Shown here piece by piece: positions 8,754 through 17,671 of a DNA stretch of 64,000 bases (positions within the stretch are counted from its first letter, which is position 1; each line of letters starts with the position of its first letter). Source of the DNA: SIG78 sp036677805 (GTDB lineage Bacteria; Verrucomicrobiota; Lentisphaeria; Victivallales; Victivallaceae); NCBI GenBank assembly GCA_036677805.1, contig JAVBVS010000031.1, positions 1-64,000 of the forward strand. The letters are read 5' to 3'. The notes under the pieces were generated by a model. It saw nothing but the letters and a program-made list of their open reading frames with translations. It was not told where the DNA came from and searched no databases. Made by a program: the position numbers and the translations under genes.

Positions 8754-9824
8754 GTGAATCTGGATGCGGGTGTCGACAATCGCCGGGAGGGATTGATTCG
8801 CTGTCTTGAAGAGAACATTCTTCACGGCATCTACCGTTGCGGCGAGAAAATTCCATCGGAACGGCATCTGGGCGAGGCCTACAATCTGAGCCGGCCCACC
8901 GTGCGCGAAGCCATTCAGGCGCTGCTTGACCGGGATATTCTGGAGCGGCGGGGGCGCGGCGCCTTCGTGGCGGCCTCGGCGACAGCGCGGCTGGAACGGC
9001 TGTCGGCGCCGGCTGGAAAGATTACCGCCATCTTCAACTTTTATGCTTATGAAAACGCCATTCTGCGCAATATTTTCGATGAAATTTTTCATCAGCTGGG
9101 CAAAACCATTGCCATTGAAGTGATGGTTACCGAGGGCAACAATCCCGATCTGGCGGACAGCATCGATCCGGCGTCGGTGGCGGTGGTTTTCGGCGGCGCT
9201 TATCTTGACCGCTGTTATGAAGCGATTGCCGGGCGTTGCCGGAACATGTTCCTGGTCAACGATACCGCGGAGTGCTGCAACTGGATTTTGCCGGATAATT
9301 ACGCCGCCGGCCGGATGATGGCCGAATTGCTTTACCGGCGGGGGCACCGGCGTATCGGCGTCTCATACCAGAGTCAGGTCCAGATCGCCGAATTCGCCGA
9401 CCGTTACCAGGGCGCGCGGGATTTCCTCGCCGAAAACGGAATCACCCTGCTCCATATGCAGGTGCCCCGGATGTACTACGATCATGATGTCGAGGCGACG
9501 TTCCTCGATCAATATTATTTCCGCGATCGCGCTACTGCGATCATCGGGTTGCGCGACCTTTCGGCGCTGCATCTTTACGACCTTGCGCGCGAGCGCAAAC
9601 TGGCGATCCCCGAGGATTTGAGTATCGTGAGTTTTGACGACCGCTTCAGCGGCGCATTGGTCAATCCGCCGCTGACCACGGTGCGGTATCCGGGCCGGAT
9701 CATTGCGGTTCAGCTGGCGCGCGCGCTGGCCGAGGCATTCGCCTCGGCGCATGGCGCCATCCTGCTCCGGGAACGGGTGGTGCCGATTCTGCTGGAGCGC
9801 GGCTCGGTCCGCAATTTGAAGTGA
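8754..9824 (+). CDS. GntR-type regulator with LacI-like sugar-binding domain (AraR-like)
   Basis: A 356-residue chimera. An N-terminal winged helix (about residues 8-75: EKIPSERHLGEAYNLSRPTVREAIQALLDRD, shown here in two overlapping motifs SERHLGE and SRPTVREAI) is typical of GntR. It is fused to a periplasmic-binding-like effector domain (about 85-350, with GRMMAELLYRRGHRRIG and LSIVSFDD, hallmarks of LacI/PurR). This layout is that of AraR-type sugar-responsive repressors. I prefer the GTG at 8754, which has GAGG six bases upstream, over the in-frame TTG at 8742. It is divergent from the pilin-lipoprotein-hydrolase set and probably controls it in response to a sugar released by the hydrolase. 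Confidence 0.88.
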   Translation: MNLDAGVDNRREGLIRCLEENILHGIYRCGEKIPSERHLGEAYNLSRPTVREAIQALLDRDILERRGRGAFVAASATARLERLSAPAGKITAIFNFYAYENAILRNIFDEIFHQLGKTIAIEVMVTEGNNPDLADSIDPASVAVVFGGAYLDRCYEAIAGRCRNMFLVNDTAECCNWILPDNYAAGRMMAELLYRRGHRRIGVSYQSQVQIAEFADRYQGARDFLAENGITLLHMQVPRMYYDHDVEATFLDQYYFRDRATAIIGLRDLSALHLYDLARERKLAIPEDLSIVSFDDRFSGALVNPPLTTVRYPGRIIAVQLARALAEAFASAHGAILLRERVVPILLERGSVRNLK

Positions 9825-9869
9825 CGCTCTTCCGCCCGCCGTCCCGCGATTCTACGGATGTCCGGCCGG

Positions 9870-11600
9870 TCAGGGTTCCGGCAGGAAACGCGGCTTGACC
9901 TGAACGAAGGTCAAACCCAGTTCTTCGCCCGGCAGTCCGTTGCTGTCGCGGTCGGTGAACGCCAGCGTGACTTCACTCTGCTTCGGCGTAAAACAGATCC
10001 GGTGGACATTGGCCCGTCCCGCCTCTGAGGTGCGGTTGAGATTGCGGTCGACGTGAACCGCCTCGGAGTCGATTGCAACTTCGCCGGGCAGAAATTCCGC
10101 CTTCAATCCGGTCAAATGCGGCCGTCGCTGGCCGGTTTGGAGTTCATAATAGTTCAGGCTGACGAATTGCAGCATGTACTTGCGGCCCGGAACCAGATGG
10201 ACCAGTTTTTGCGCGATCCGGTTTTCGCCGGCCGCATTCTTGCGCAGGACGGCGAAACGGTTCATGGGCTCCTTGTCTTTGGTGCCCCAGACACCGAGCG
10301 ACTTTTTGGCGAAATCCCGGGCCTTGCCGTCGCCGGGAAATACATTCGCCGGATCGGGTGCGCTCACCTGCCAATGTTCCAGTCCGGCGCCAAAATCGGC
10401 GTTTTTGAGATAAGGCAGCCTGTAGGTGAAGCCGTATCGCCGCGACAGCATCTCCCGTTGGCCTTCGATGAAGTAGTGGCGCAGCAGCGCCAGCCCCCAG
10501 CGCTGGAGGTCTTCATCGACATAATTGCAGCCCCAGAACCCGACGACGCCGAGATCGCGGAACTCCGGCGAACCGGCCAGGAGCTGAAGCTGCATGTCGA
10601 GATAATAGCGGAAATCGACGTCGGGATGATGCTCCAGCGTGAGCACCGGAATCTGGTTGAAACTGCCCGCGATGATGCCGAAGTGCGGCGCGCTTTCCGG
10701 GGCGATGGCGAGTACGCTCTGCATGAATTCCGGGTAACGCTTTCGCAGATCAGCCGCGGCCGCTTCCTCGGTCGGAAGCGTGGCGCAGTAGACCTCCATC
10801 ATGGCCCGGTTGGAATCGGTGCAGGCGGCGGTCAGAAATGCCTTGCGTTCGGGCGTGTTTTCCGCCGTCCCCACTCCGTGGATCCAGGTGTATATCGGCC
10901 GATGGGATGGATTCGGCAACGTTTCCAGCAACTGCGTCTGGCGCACCAGAGGCGTGACCTTGCCGGTGAAATGATATTCGTCCATGCTGACGCCGTCGAA
11001 AAAAGGATCGGTCAGCAGGCGGTTGGCGGCAATATAGGCGACCGCGCGTTCGGGATAATCGGCTTGGTCGGGATCGCTGACGCTGAAATTATTCAGCACC
11101 CGCCGCCCGTGATCGCGGAAGGCGCCGAGGCTTTTCCAGTCCATGTGTCCGACCGACATGGTGGTGACCGCCGCCAGCCATGGCTCTTTGAGCTCCGCCC
11201 AGCCGTAGGGACCGTCAAGTTCCGGCGTATTGGAGATGCCCGGGGCATAAAAATAAATTTCCGGGATCGCATGCACGGTCAGCGGATTGGCTGCCGGCTG
11301 GCCGGAAACCGTATAGCGTCCCGCCTTCAGGCGGCCGATCCATTCCCGGCCGCGGAAAACCTGCTTGGCACGGCCGCTGATCGAACCGTCGGCGGCCAAT
11401 ACCGCAAAATCCGGCCCGAAGGGTTTTTCTCCGGCCAGCCAGACCCAGCCGTCCCTCGGATTTTCAAATTCCTGACCGGCCGTTGCCAGTTTCAGCACCT
11501 GCTGATTCAACCGTTCCGGTTCCGCCGCCGTCACGGCCGCCGCGCCGCCGCCCAGCAAAACTCCGCACAGTGCCAGATTCCGCCACCAACTGTTGCTCAT
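9870..11600 (-). CDS. Secreted protein of unknown family with C-terminal sandwich domain
   Basis: A 576-residue exported protein; residues 1-26 form a signal peptide (LALCGVLLGGGAAAVTAA). After a short N-terminal sandwich-like part, a region rich in barrel-like motifs follows (PEIYFYAPGI, VSMDEYHF, PIYTWIHGVG, VVGFWGCNYVDED), suggesting a glycosidase-type TIM barrel. The last 150 residues (NADFGAGLEHWQVSAPD onward) look like a carbohydrate-binding beta-sandwich. I do not recognise the family. The frame is open upstream to 11660 but the signal peptide fits the ATG at 11600. It is divergent from the FCD-regulator operon and shares its intergenic region. Confidence 0.7.
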   Translation of the reverse strand: MSNSWWRNLALCGVLLGGGAAAVTAAEPERLNQQVLKLATAGQEFENPRDGWVWLAGEKPFGPDFAVLAADGSISGRAKQVFRGREWIGRLKAGRYTVSGQPAANPLTVHAIPEIYFYAPGISNTPELDGPYGWAELKEPWLAAVTTMSVGHMDWKSLGAFRDHGRRVLNNFSVSDPDQADYPERAVAYIAANRLLTDPFFDGVSMDEYHFTGKVTPLVRQTQLLETLPNPSHRPIYTWIHGVGTAENTPERKAFLTAACTDSNRAMMEVYCATLPTEEAAAADLRKRYPEFMQSVLAIAPESAPHFGIIAGSFNQIPVLTLEHHPDVDFRYYLDMQLQLLAGSPEFRDLGVVGFWGCNYVDEDLQRWGLALLRHYFIEGQREMLSRRYGFTYRLPYLKNADFGAGLEHWQVSAPDPANVFPGDGKARDFAKKSLGVWGTKDKEPMNRFAVLRKNAAGENRIAQKLVHLVPGRKYMLQFVSLNYYELQTGQRRPHLTGLKAEFLPGEVAIDSEAVHVDRNLNRTSEAGRANVHRICFTPKQSEVTLAFTDRDSNGLPGEELGLTFVQVKPRFLPEP

Positions 11601-11656
11601 TCTATTTTTGCTTTCTTCCTGCGCATGATTGTCGCCGCATTTGCGGATAACACCAT

Positions 11657-11685
11657 ACATTAGTCTGGAACGAGGCGAAAATCAA
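11657..11685 (-). promoter_or_regulatory. Promoter of the secreted unknown protein
   Basis: Minus strand: TTGATT (11685-11680), 17-base spacer, TAATGT (11662-11657), about 50 bases before the ATG. Confidence 0.5.
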
Positions 11686-11810
11686 GTCGTTTCCGGAATT
11701 CTTCGGCTTCCGCTGTCGCCGCACTGCCGCCGATTTCAGGAAGGATTCGAAACCGGTTCGGACGGAATGCCGGAAAAAGGAATAAAAATCGATTTTTTTC
11801 TTTTCCGCCC

Positions 11811-11839
11811 TTGACATCGTCGCGATTTTCAGTTATACT
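11811..11839 (+). promoter_or_regulatory. Near-consensus sigma-70 promoter of the FCD-regulator/symporter operon
   Basis: TTGACA (11811-11816), 17-base spacer, TATACT (11834-11839): a perfect -35 and 5 of 6 -10 bases. Transcription should start near 11846, at the edge of the palindrome at 11847. This is the best match to consensus that I noted in the window. Confidence 0.85.
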
Positions 11840-11846
11840 ATTCTGC

Positions 11847-11861
11847 AACTGGTAACCAGTT
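11847..11861. promoter_or_regulatory. Operator palindrome at the transcription start
   Basis: AACTGGT-A-ACCAGTT is a perfect 7-1-7 inverted repeat, followed by partial copies (GCCAGTTG and AACCAG up to 11876). Placed at the expected +1, a bound regulator would block transcription. The FCD-type GntR encoded 44 bases downstream is the obvious ligand, which implies autorepression of the whole operon. Confidence 0.7.
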
Positions 11862-11904
11862 TGCCAGTTGAACCAGCAGCCCTCCCGGGAAGGAAAATCA
11901 TAGC

Positions 11905-12525
11905 ATGAATCTGATGGAAACCGAAATGGTCGTGCGCGAATATATCGCATCGCAGGATGCGGATTCGTCGCAATATGTCAGCGAACGCGATATCGCGGAG
12001 CGGTTCAAGATGAATCGCAGCAACTCCCGCAAGCTGTTGATGAAGCTCGAAGGCGAGGGCCTCCTCGAGTGTCTGCCGCAGCGCGGTTACCGGCGGGTCG
12101 ACTACAGCAACACCACCAACCGGACCTTTTTCACCGTGCGCTCGTCCATCGAGAGCGAGGCGGCGCGCCTCGCCGCCGAACGCGCCGGGCGCGAGGACAT
12201 CCTGCGGCTGATGCTGATTCTCGACGATGCGGATGCGGTGCTCAAACAGGGCGAGCTCAAAAAATTCCCCCGTCTCGACGGCGATTTCCATCGGGCGCTG
12301 GTCAACGCCTCTCACGACAATATGCTCAAGAAACTTTTCAGCTTCATTTATATTCCAACTTTCTGCAAAAGCGTGGTGGTCGAATATGCGTTCGGGGCCC
12401 ATGAGGCGCATCGCAAGATTTTCGAGGCGGTGCGCAATCACGACAGCGAGGAGGCCATGCGCATGGTTCATGCCCACATCGGCGGCATGATCACATTAGA
12501 ATCGAAGATCGAGGTGGAGCAATGA
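11905..12525 (+). CDS. GntR-family regulator, FCD type
   Basis: A 206-residue protein with an N-terminal winged helix (about residues 10-65, VSERDIAERFKMNRSNSRKLL) and a helical FCD effector domain (about 75-200). FCD metal ligands are visible as Asp-x3-His in DGDFHRALV and later His in FGAHEAHRKIFEAV and HAHIGG. FCD regulators typically sense small organic or sugar acids. It is the first gene of the operon; its stop overlaps the symporter start by four bases (ATGA), implying coupled translation. It probably represses its own promoter and is released by the substrate that the symporter imports. Confidence 0.9.
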   Translation: MNLMETEMVVREYIASQDADSSQYVSERDIAERFKMNRSNSRKLLMKLEGEGLLECLPQRGYRRVDYSNTTNRTFFTVRSSIESEAARLAAERAGREDILRLMLILDDADAVLKQGELKKFPRLDGDFHRALVNASHDNMLKKLFSFIYIPTFCKSVVVEYAFGAHEAHRKIFEAVRNHDSEEAMRMVHAHIGGMITLESKIEVEQ

Positions 12526-14090
12526 ATTCCGCCGCTGCGATTACGACGCTGGGCGCGCTTGATTATCTGGTCATCGTGCTTTACGGTGTGATTTTGCTGG
12601 GACTCGGCGTCTGGAGCCGCTTTACCCGCAAACAGAATACCGAAGAATATCTGCTCGCCCGCCACTCCATGCATTATCTGGTGGTGGCGCTGGCGGTTTT
12701 CGCAACACTGTTCAGCACGATCAGTTTCGTTTCGTCGCCGGGCGAAGCATACAGCTTCGGGCTGGTGATGATGCTCGGCAGCATCGGCTATATTATTTTT
12801 CTGCCGCTGGCGATCCGACTTTTCCTGCGGTTTTTTTTCAATGCGCCGACATTCACCGCCTATGAATATCTGGAACGGCGTTTCGACCGCAAATGCCGGG
12901 TGACGGCGGCGGGAATCTTTCTGGTGATCCGGCTTTTTTACACCGCCAGCGTTTTCTACGCGGCAACGGTTATTTTCCAGACCATGCTCGGCTGGCCGCC
13001 GGAGGGAACGATGCTGATCATCGGCGCGGTTACCGTGGTTTATGCCTGCATGGGCGGCGTGCGCGCGGTGATCCTGGCCGATGTGATCCAGTCGGTGATC
13101 ATCGTCTGCGGCGTCACGGCAATTCTGTTCCGGCTGCTTCAGGTGACCGGCTTCGATATCGCAGGGGTGTTCGCCTTTGCACACGGGCACAACCGGCTTT
13201 TCGAAACGATGGCGCAACCTGAATTCTACCGGTTCAATTTTCAGGACCGCTATAATCTTTATTTGCTGGCGATCGGCACTGTACTGGCGCCGCTGGTCAG
13301 CATGAGCTGCGACCAGATGGTGATTCAGCGGCTGCTGGCAGGCAAAAATTACCGTCAGGCGGTGCGTGCGACCTATCTTAATTACTTGATCGGACTGCCG
13401 GTGGTGGTCATGCTCTTTGTCATCGGGCTGTTTCTCTTCTACCATTACAATGCGGGGGCGTTGCGTCTGCCCGAAGGCGTTTCCGGCGATCAGGCGCTCG
13501 GTTACTTCGTCGCCACCGAATTGCCCGCGCCGCTGCCCGGCATCATTGTCACCGCTTTGCTGTCGGCGCTGATGAGCACCGTGGCCGGGGCGGTGAACAG
13601 TCTGGTCACGGTGCTGATGAAGGATGTGATCGTCCTGTTCAACCCGGCGCTGGCCGGTACTGCGAGAGAGGTCGACTGGTGTCGCCGGCTGACGGTCGCC
13701 GGCGGGATATCGGCGGTGCTGGTGGCGCTGGTGATTTACTGGAGCGGCCGGCATGTGCGCACCACGGTGATGGAAGTCGTGGGCGTCTGGGGTACCTTGT
13801 GGCCGATCCTGTTCGCAATCTTTCTCTATGGCGTAACGTCGCAGAAGGTGTCGGCCAAGGCGATTTTCGTGTCGCTGCTGATTTCGGGCGCGATCGGACT
13901 GGCGTTCCCCTACGTCAGTTACTACCTGCTGCCGGAAGCGTATCGCTGGGGCTTCAGCTGGGTCGGCATCCCGGGTCTGATTCTGGCATTGGCGCTGCCC
14001 CCGGTCTTCGCCATTATCTGGCCAAACACCAAGGACCTGACCGGACTGACTTTGAAAACGACCCGCGATTTCATCCGCGACAATCGTTGA
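12522..14090 (+). CDS. Sodium:solute symporter (SSS family)
   Basis: A 522-residue inner-membrane protein with about 13 hydrophobic helices. The order ALDYLVIVLYGVILLGLGVW, then NTEEYLLARHSMHYLVVAL, then TFTAYEYLERRFD is typical of the SSS family (SGLT/PutP/NanT-like). Such proteins import sugars, sialic acid, amino acids or organic acids with Na+. The start overlaps the preceding regulator by four bases. It stands within an operon with secreted proteins that probably release its substrate, so a sugar or sugar acid is most likely; the exact solute cannot be read from sequence. Confidence 0.92.
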   Translation: MNSAAAITTLGALDYLVIVLYGVILLGLGVWSRFTRKQNTEEYLLARHSMHYLVVALAVFATLFSTISFVSSPGEAYSFGLVMMLGSIGYIIFLPLAIRLFLRFFFNAPTFTAYEYLERRFDRKCRVTAAGIFLVIRLFYTASVFYAATVIFQTMLGWPPEGTMLIIGAVTVVYACMGGVRAVILADVIQSVIIVCGVTAILFRLLQVTGFDIAGVFAFAHGHNRLFETMAQPEFYRFNFQDRYNLYLLAIGTVLAPLVSMSCDQMVIQRLLAGKNYRQAVRATYLNYLIGLPVVVMLFVIGLFLFYHYNAGALRLPEGVSGDQALGYFVATELPAPLPGIIVTALLSALMSTVAGAVNSLVTVLMKDVIVLFNPALAGTAREVDWCRRLTVAGGISAVLVALVIYWSGRHVRTTVMEVVGVWGTLWPILFAIFLYGVTSQKVSAKAIFVSLLISGAIGLAFPYVSYYLLPEAYRWGFSWVGIPGLILALALPPVFAIIWPNTKDLTGLTLKTTRDFIRDNR

Positions 14091-14126
14091 ACAGCAATTT
14101 TCCCAACTCGAGAGCGAGATGTTTTG

Positions 14127-16856
14127 ATGAATGAAATCTGGAAAACCAGCGGGTTCGAGGCCTTCCGCGCCGGCCGTTTCGGCAACGGCGGCCAGAATCT
14201 CTATGTATCGCGCCGGGGCGTCCTCCAGCGCATTTACCAGTACGATCTCGACCATGACGGTTATTTCGATCTGGTTTTTTGCACCAGCCAGAATCATTGC
14301 GAAAGCGCTCCGGCCTATATTTTCTCCGCGCCGTTCGATGCCGCCGAACCGCAGGAACTTCCGGTTCGCGGAGCCATGACCGGGATCGCGGTTGACTTGA
14401 CCGGCGACGGTTATGACGATCTGGTCATCGCCGCCAAATACGACGGCCGCGACGTCGATCTCAATGCCGTCGTTTACTACGGTTCGGAAGAGGGTTACTC
14501 CGAGCGGCGCATGAATTATCTGCCCGCGCCATGGGCGACTTCGCTGGCGGCGGGCGACTTTACCGGCGCGGGGCGGCCGTCGCTGGCGTTCGTCTGCCGC
14601 GGGCAGGTGCGAATTTTCTACTCCGGCGAGCTCGGGGTTGAAGCCCGGCGCTGGGTTGAACCGGGCATCGCCGCGCTTCAGGTGGCGGCCGGCGACCTCG
14701 ACGGCGACGGCTATGCGGAACTGATCGTGCGCGACGCCGAAGGGCGGACCCTGATTTACTGGGGCGGTCCGGAAGGCATCGACCCTGAACATTTTACGCA
14801 GCTCGAGCTGTTGGTGCCCAAGGCGGCGGACCTTGAGGCCGAACTGCGCAAACAGAGCGATTTCGAGCGTACTGAGGAGCCGGAGCCGCGCCTGGTGGTC
14901 CTGCGCTGGCGGGGGCGCACCTGTCTGAGCGTCATTACTCCGGAAAAAGTACATTTTTTCGCCTGTGGCGGCGACCGGAGGTTTCAACCGGTCCTGACCT
15001 TGGATGCGCCATTGGCGCAGGCGGTGGCGGTGGGTGACTTGAGCGGCAACGGGCGCGAGGATATTTTCGTGGCGGCGCGCACCCCCGACGCCGCGGACAA
15101 AAACCGGGAATACTCCTGGTTCTTTCCGATGGCCGGCGGCGGCGACTATCCCGAAAAACGGGCGATTTCCACCTGGCGCGCCTGCGACTGCGCGATCGCC
15201 GATTTCCGGGGCGACGGAACCCGGCAGCTGGCGGTCTGTCAGAGCCATACGCCGACGAGTTTCACCTCCGAAGCGCTGCTCTTCGCCGAGGTCGGTGCGC
15301 CCCCGCGAAAACTGACTGTGGAGGATGCGCGCCGGGTGTTGGCGCTTCACCGTCCCGGCCAGCCGCCCCGGCTCGGCTTCGTCAATCATTATGCGCGGTC
15401 CCTGATCGGCCACACCAGAGTCAAAATTTTTCACGGCGGCCCCGATGGATTCAACTCCGAACGCTGCACCGAACTGCCCGGCCATTGTGCGGTCGAGGCG
15501 CTCTACGCTGATTTGAACGACGACGGTTACGGCGATCTGGTGGTGGCGAACTGTGCTGAAAATTCGCTGTGGCTCGATCCCGGAAGTTTCATCCATTACA
15601 ATGGTCCGGATGGATTCCGGCCGGAAAAAATGGTGGCGCTGCCGACTCGGGGGGCGCATGGCTGCGTCTGCGCCGATTTGAACCGCAACGGCTATCTCGA
15701 TTTGATTTTCAGCAGTTTTTCGGAACCGTACCTGACCGTTTATTACGGCGGTCCCGACGGTTTCGCGCCGGATCGATCGGTCAGAATTCCACTGGTTTAC
15801 CGGGGGAAAACCTACGCCATGCCGCGCTGGATTTATCTGGTCGACCTCAATTGTGACGGCTATCCCGACCTGGTGATTCCCCAGATCGGCCTTGACCGGG
15901 CGTTCATTTTATGGGGTGGTCCGGACGGGTTCAGTTTCGAGCGCGCGCAGGAACTCGCGGTCTGGCGGTCGAGCTGTGTCCGCGCGGCCGATCTGACCGG
16001 CAACGGCTACCCGGATCTGATCATCGGCGGACATATGCCCAGTCCGGTCGGCGACCGGATGCCGCCCGGCGCGCCGCACGAATCCTTCGTCTATGTCTAT
16101 TGGAACGGCCCCGACGGCATCCGGGAATCGAACCGGACATTGCTTGAGGCCGATGGCGTGAATTCGATGGCCGTCGGTGATTTCAACGGCGACGGCATGC
16201 TCGACCTTTTCGTCGGCAACTACCACGACGGCCGGCGGCGCGACATTGACAGCTACATCTACTGGAACCGGCGCGGCATCGGCTTCCGCAACGCCGATCG
16301 GACGCCGCTGCGCACCCATTCGGTGTCGGGCGCGCTGGCCGCCGACTTCGACGGCGACGGCCGGGTCGATCTCGCGGTGGCCAATCACAAGATCAATGGC
16401 GATCATCTCGGTTATTCGACCGTGTGGTGGAACACCGGCAAAGACGAGCCCTTCGACCCGGCATGCGTCACCGATCTGCCCACCGCCGGGCCGCACGGCA
16501 TCAGCGCGGTCGAACCGGGCAATCAGCTGACCCGCGGCGATGGCGAATATTATCGCAGCATTGCCTATGTTCTGAAGCATGTCGCGCGGGAGGTTGAGAT
16601 TGCCGTCGAAGGCGAAGTCCCGCCGGATACCGCGGTTCGCCTCCGGCTGCGAAGCGCTCCCGATGCCGCGGCGCTGGCATCGGCGCCATGGAGCCGGTGG
16701 TTGACAGACGGCGAAACCTTCCGGTTTCCCGAGCGGCTGCCTTCCGGAAGCGCGGTCGGGTATGAGTTGGAACTCGCGGCGCGCTGCGGTCTGCGCTCGC
16801 CGCGAATCACCGCGGTGATCTTGACGTTCGCCGCCGGGAGCAGCGGCGGCAAATGA
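14127..16856 (+). CDS. FG-GAP/VCBS-repeat beta-propeller protein without signal peptide
   Basis: A 909-residue protein with about ten Asp-rich calcium-loop repeats such as DLDHDGYFDLVF, DLTGDGYDDLVI, DLDGDGYAELIV, DLNDDGYGDLVV, DLTGNGYPDLII and DFDGDGRVDLAV. Many are paired with YYGGPDGF-type strands. This predicts one long or two consecutive beta-propellers (about residues 35-360 and 400-790), then a C-terminal sandwich-like domain. FG-GAP propellers are normally extracellular, but no signal peptide is visible; the N-terminus MNEIWKTSGFEAF is not hydrophobic. The start is ATG 14127 (TTG 14124 is adjacent). It follows the symporter by 36 bases and may be a cytoplasmic lyase, a sensor, or exported by another route. 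Confidence 0.75.
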   Translation: MNEIWKTSGFEAFRAGRFGNGGQNLYVSRRGVLQRIYQYDLDHDGYFDLVFCTSQNHCESAPAYIFSAPFDAAEPQELPVRGAMTGIAVDLTGDGYDDLVIAAKYDGRDVDLNAVVYYGSEEGYSERRMNYLPAPWATSLAAGDFTGAGRPSLAFVCRGQVRIFYSGELGVEARRWVEPGIAALQVAAGDLDGDGYAELIVRDAEGRTLIYWGGPEGIDPEHFTQLELLVPKAADLEAELRKQSDFERTEEPEPRLVVLRWRGRTCLSVITPEKVHFFACGGDRRFQPVLTLDAPLAQAVAVGDLSGNGREDIFVAARTPDAADKNREYSWFFPMAGGGDYPEKRAISTWRACDCAIADFRGDGTRQLAVCQSHTPTSFTSEALLFAEVGAPPRKLTVEDARRVLALHRPGQPPRLGFVNHYARSLIGHTRVKIFHGGPDGFNSERCTELPGHCAVEALYADLNDDGYGDLVVANCAENSLWLDPGSFIHYNGPDGFRPEKMVALPTRGAHGCVCADLNRNGYLDLIFSSFSEPYLTVYYGGPDGFAPDRSVRIPLVYRGKTYAMPRWIYLVDLNCDGYPDLVIPQIGLDRAFILWGGPDGFSFERAQELAVWRSSCVRAADLTGNGYPDLIIGGHMPSPVGDRMPPGAPHESFVYVYWNGPDGIRESNRTLLEADGVNSMAVGDFNGDGMLDLFVGNYHDGRRRDIDSYIYWNRRGIGFRNADRTPLRTHSVSGALAADFDGDGRVDLAVANHKINGDHLGYSTVWWNTGKDEPFDPACVTDLPTAGPHGISAVEPGNQLTRGDGEYYRSIAYVLKHVAREVEIAVEGEVPPDTAVRLRLRSAPDAAALASAPWSRWLTDGETFRFPERLPSGSAVGYELELAARCGLRSPRITAVILTFAAGSSGGK

Positions 16857-16921
16857 ATTCGAACTGTAACTACAGCAACCATCCGTATCCATCAACCTTG
16901 ATTCCAGAAAGGAAACGCATC

Positions 16922-17629
16922 ATGAAGAGAACGCATTTTTCCGGGCCGGGCCGCTTCACGCTGATAGAACTCCTGGTCGTTATTGCAATCATCGCGATTC
17001 TTGCCGCCATGCTGCTGCCGGCGTTGAGCGCGGCGCGGGAACGCGCCAAGGCGACCAACTGCACCAACAACCTCAAGACACTGGGGCTCGCCACCGCCAT
17101 GTACACCGATGCGATGAAGGACTATTTCCCCCCCAGCCGTTACAGCGCCAAAAATAACTTCAACGAAGCCTACATCGTGAAACTGGCCCCTTTCCTGGTC
17201 TCCGGCGTCGATAAGCCGACCGAAGGCTCCGCCGAAACCAAGATGGTCTGTCCCACGCTGGAGCCGGATCTTTCCGCCAACGTCAAGGGTTCGGTCGGCA
17301 CCGCCGGCTACATTCGATTGGGCTATGCGATCAACGGTGCGGCCGACAGCTGGTACTTCACCCGTTATCGCGGACTTTACAACTACGAAGACGGTCAGTC
17401 GATGACCACCGGACAGTTGAACGTGCCGGCGCAGACCTTGCTCTATACCTGTTGCTGGTGGGGCGATTACATCTGGGAAAGCGTCTCCACCAACACCGCC
17501 ACCTGGAAGCCGGTCCACGGCGCCAACGTCAACATGGCCAAGACCGACGGTCATGTCGAATCGGTGGTGCGCAGCACCATCACCCGCGACAGCGCATTGT
17601 GGTTCAATCTGGCGATGAGCAATCCGTAA
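16922..17629 (+). CDS. Prepilin-like protein with H-X9-DG signature
   Basis: A 235-residue pseudopilin. The basic leader MKRTHFSGPGR precedes FTLIELLVV, a prepilin peptidase site, then the hydrophobic helix and SAARERAKATNCTNNLKT. The C-terminal part carries the full H-X9-DG signature (HGANVNMAKTDG). The ATG at 16922 has AAAGGAAAC upstream; the longer open frame from 16853 overlaps the propeller gene and is rejected. It is the fourth gene of the FCD-regulator operon, between the propeller and a secreted protein. Its helix segment is nearly identical to that of the pilin at 7719-8474, while the rest differs. Confidence 0.92.
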   Translation: MKRTHFSGPGRFTLIELLVVIAIIAILAAMLLPALSAARERAKATNCTNNLKTLGLATAMYTDAMKDYFPPSRYSAKNNFNEAYIVKLAPFLVSGVDKPTEGSAETKMVCPTLEPDLSANVKGSVGTAGYIRLGYAINGAADSWYFTRYRGLYNYEDGQSMTTGQLNVPAQTLLYTCCWWGDYIWESVSTNTATWKPVHGANVNMAKTDGHVESVVRSTITRDSALWFNLAMSNP

Positions 17630-17671
17630 GCCGATATTTTTCGCCTCTTCTTCAAACCAAGGATGTTGATC

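Noticed and set aside
12468..15659. A 1063-residue open frame on the minus strand
   Set aside because: It lies entirely opposite the symporter and propeller genes, has no family features and is rich in Arg, Gln and His. Long antisense frames are expected in DNA of this GC content.
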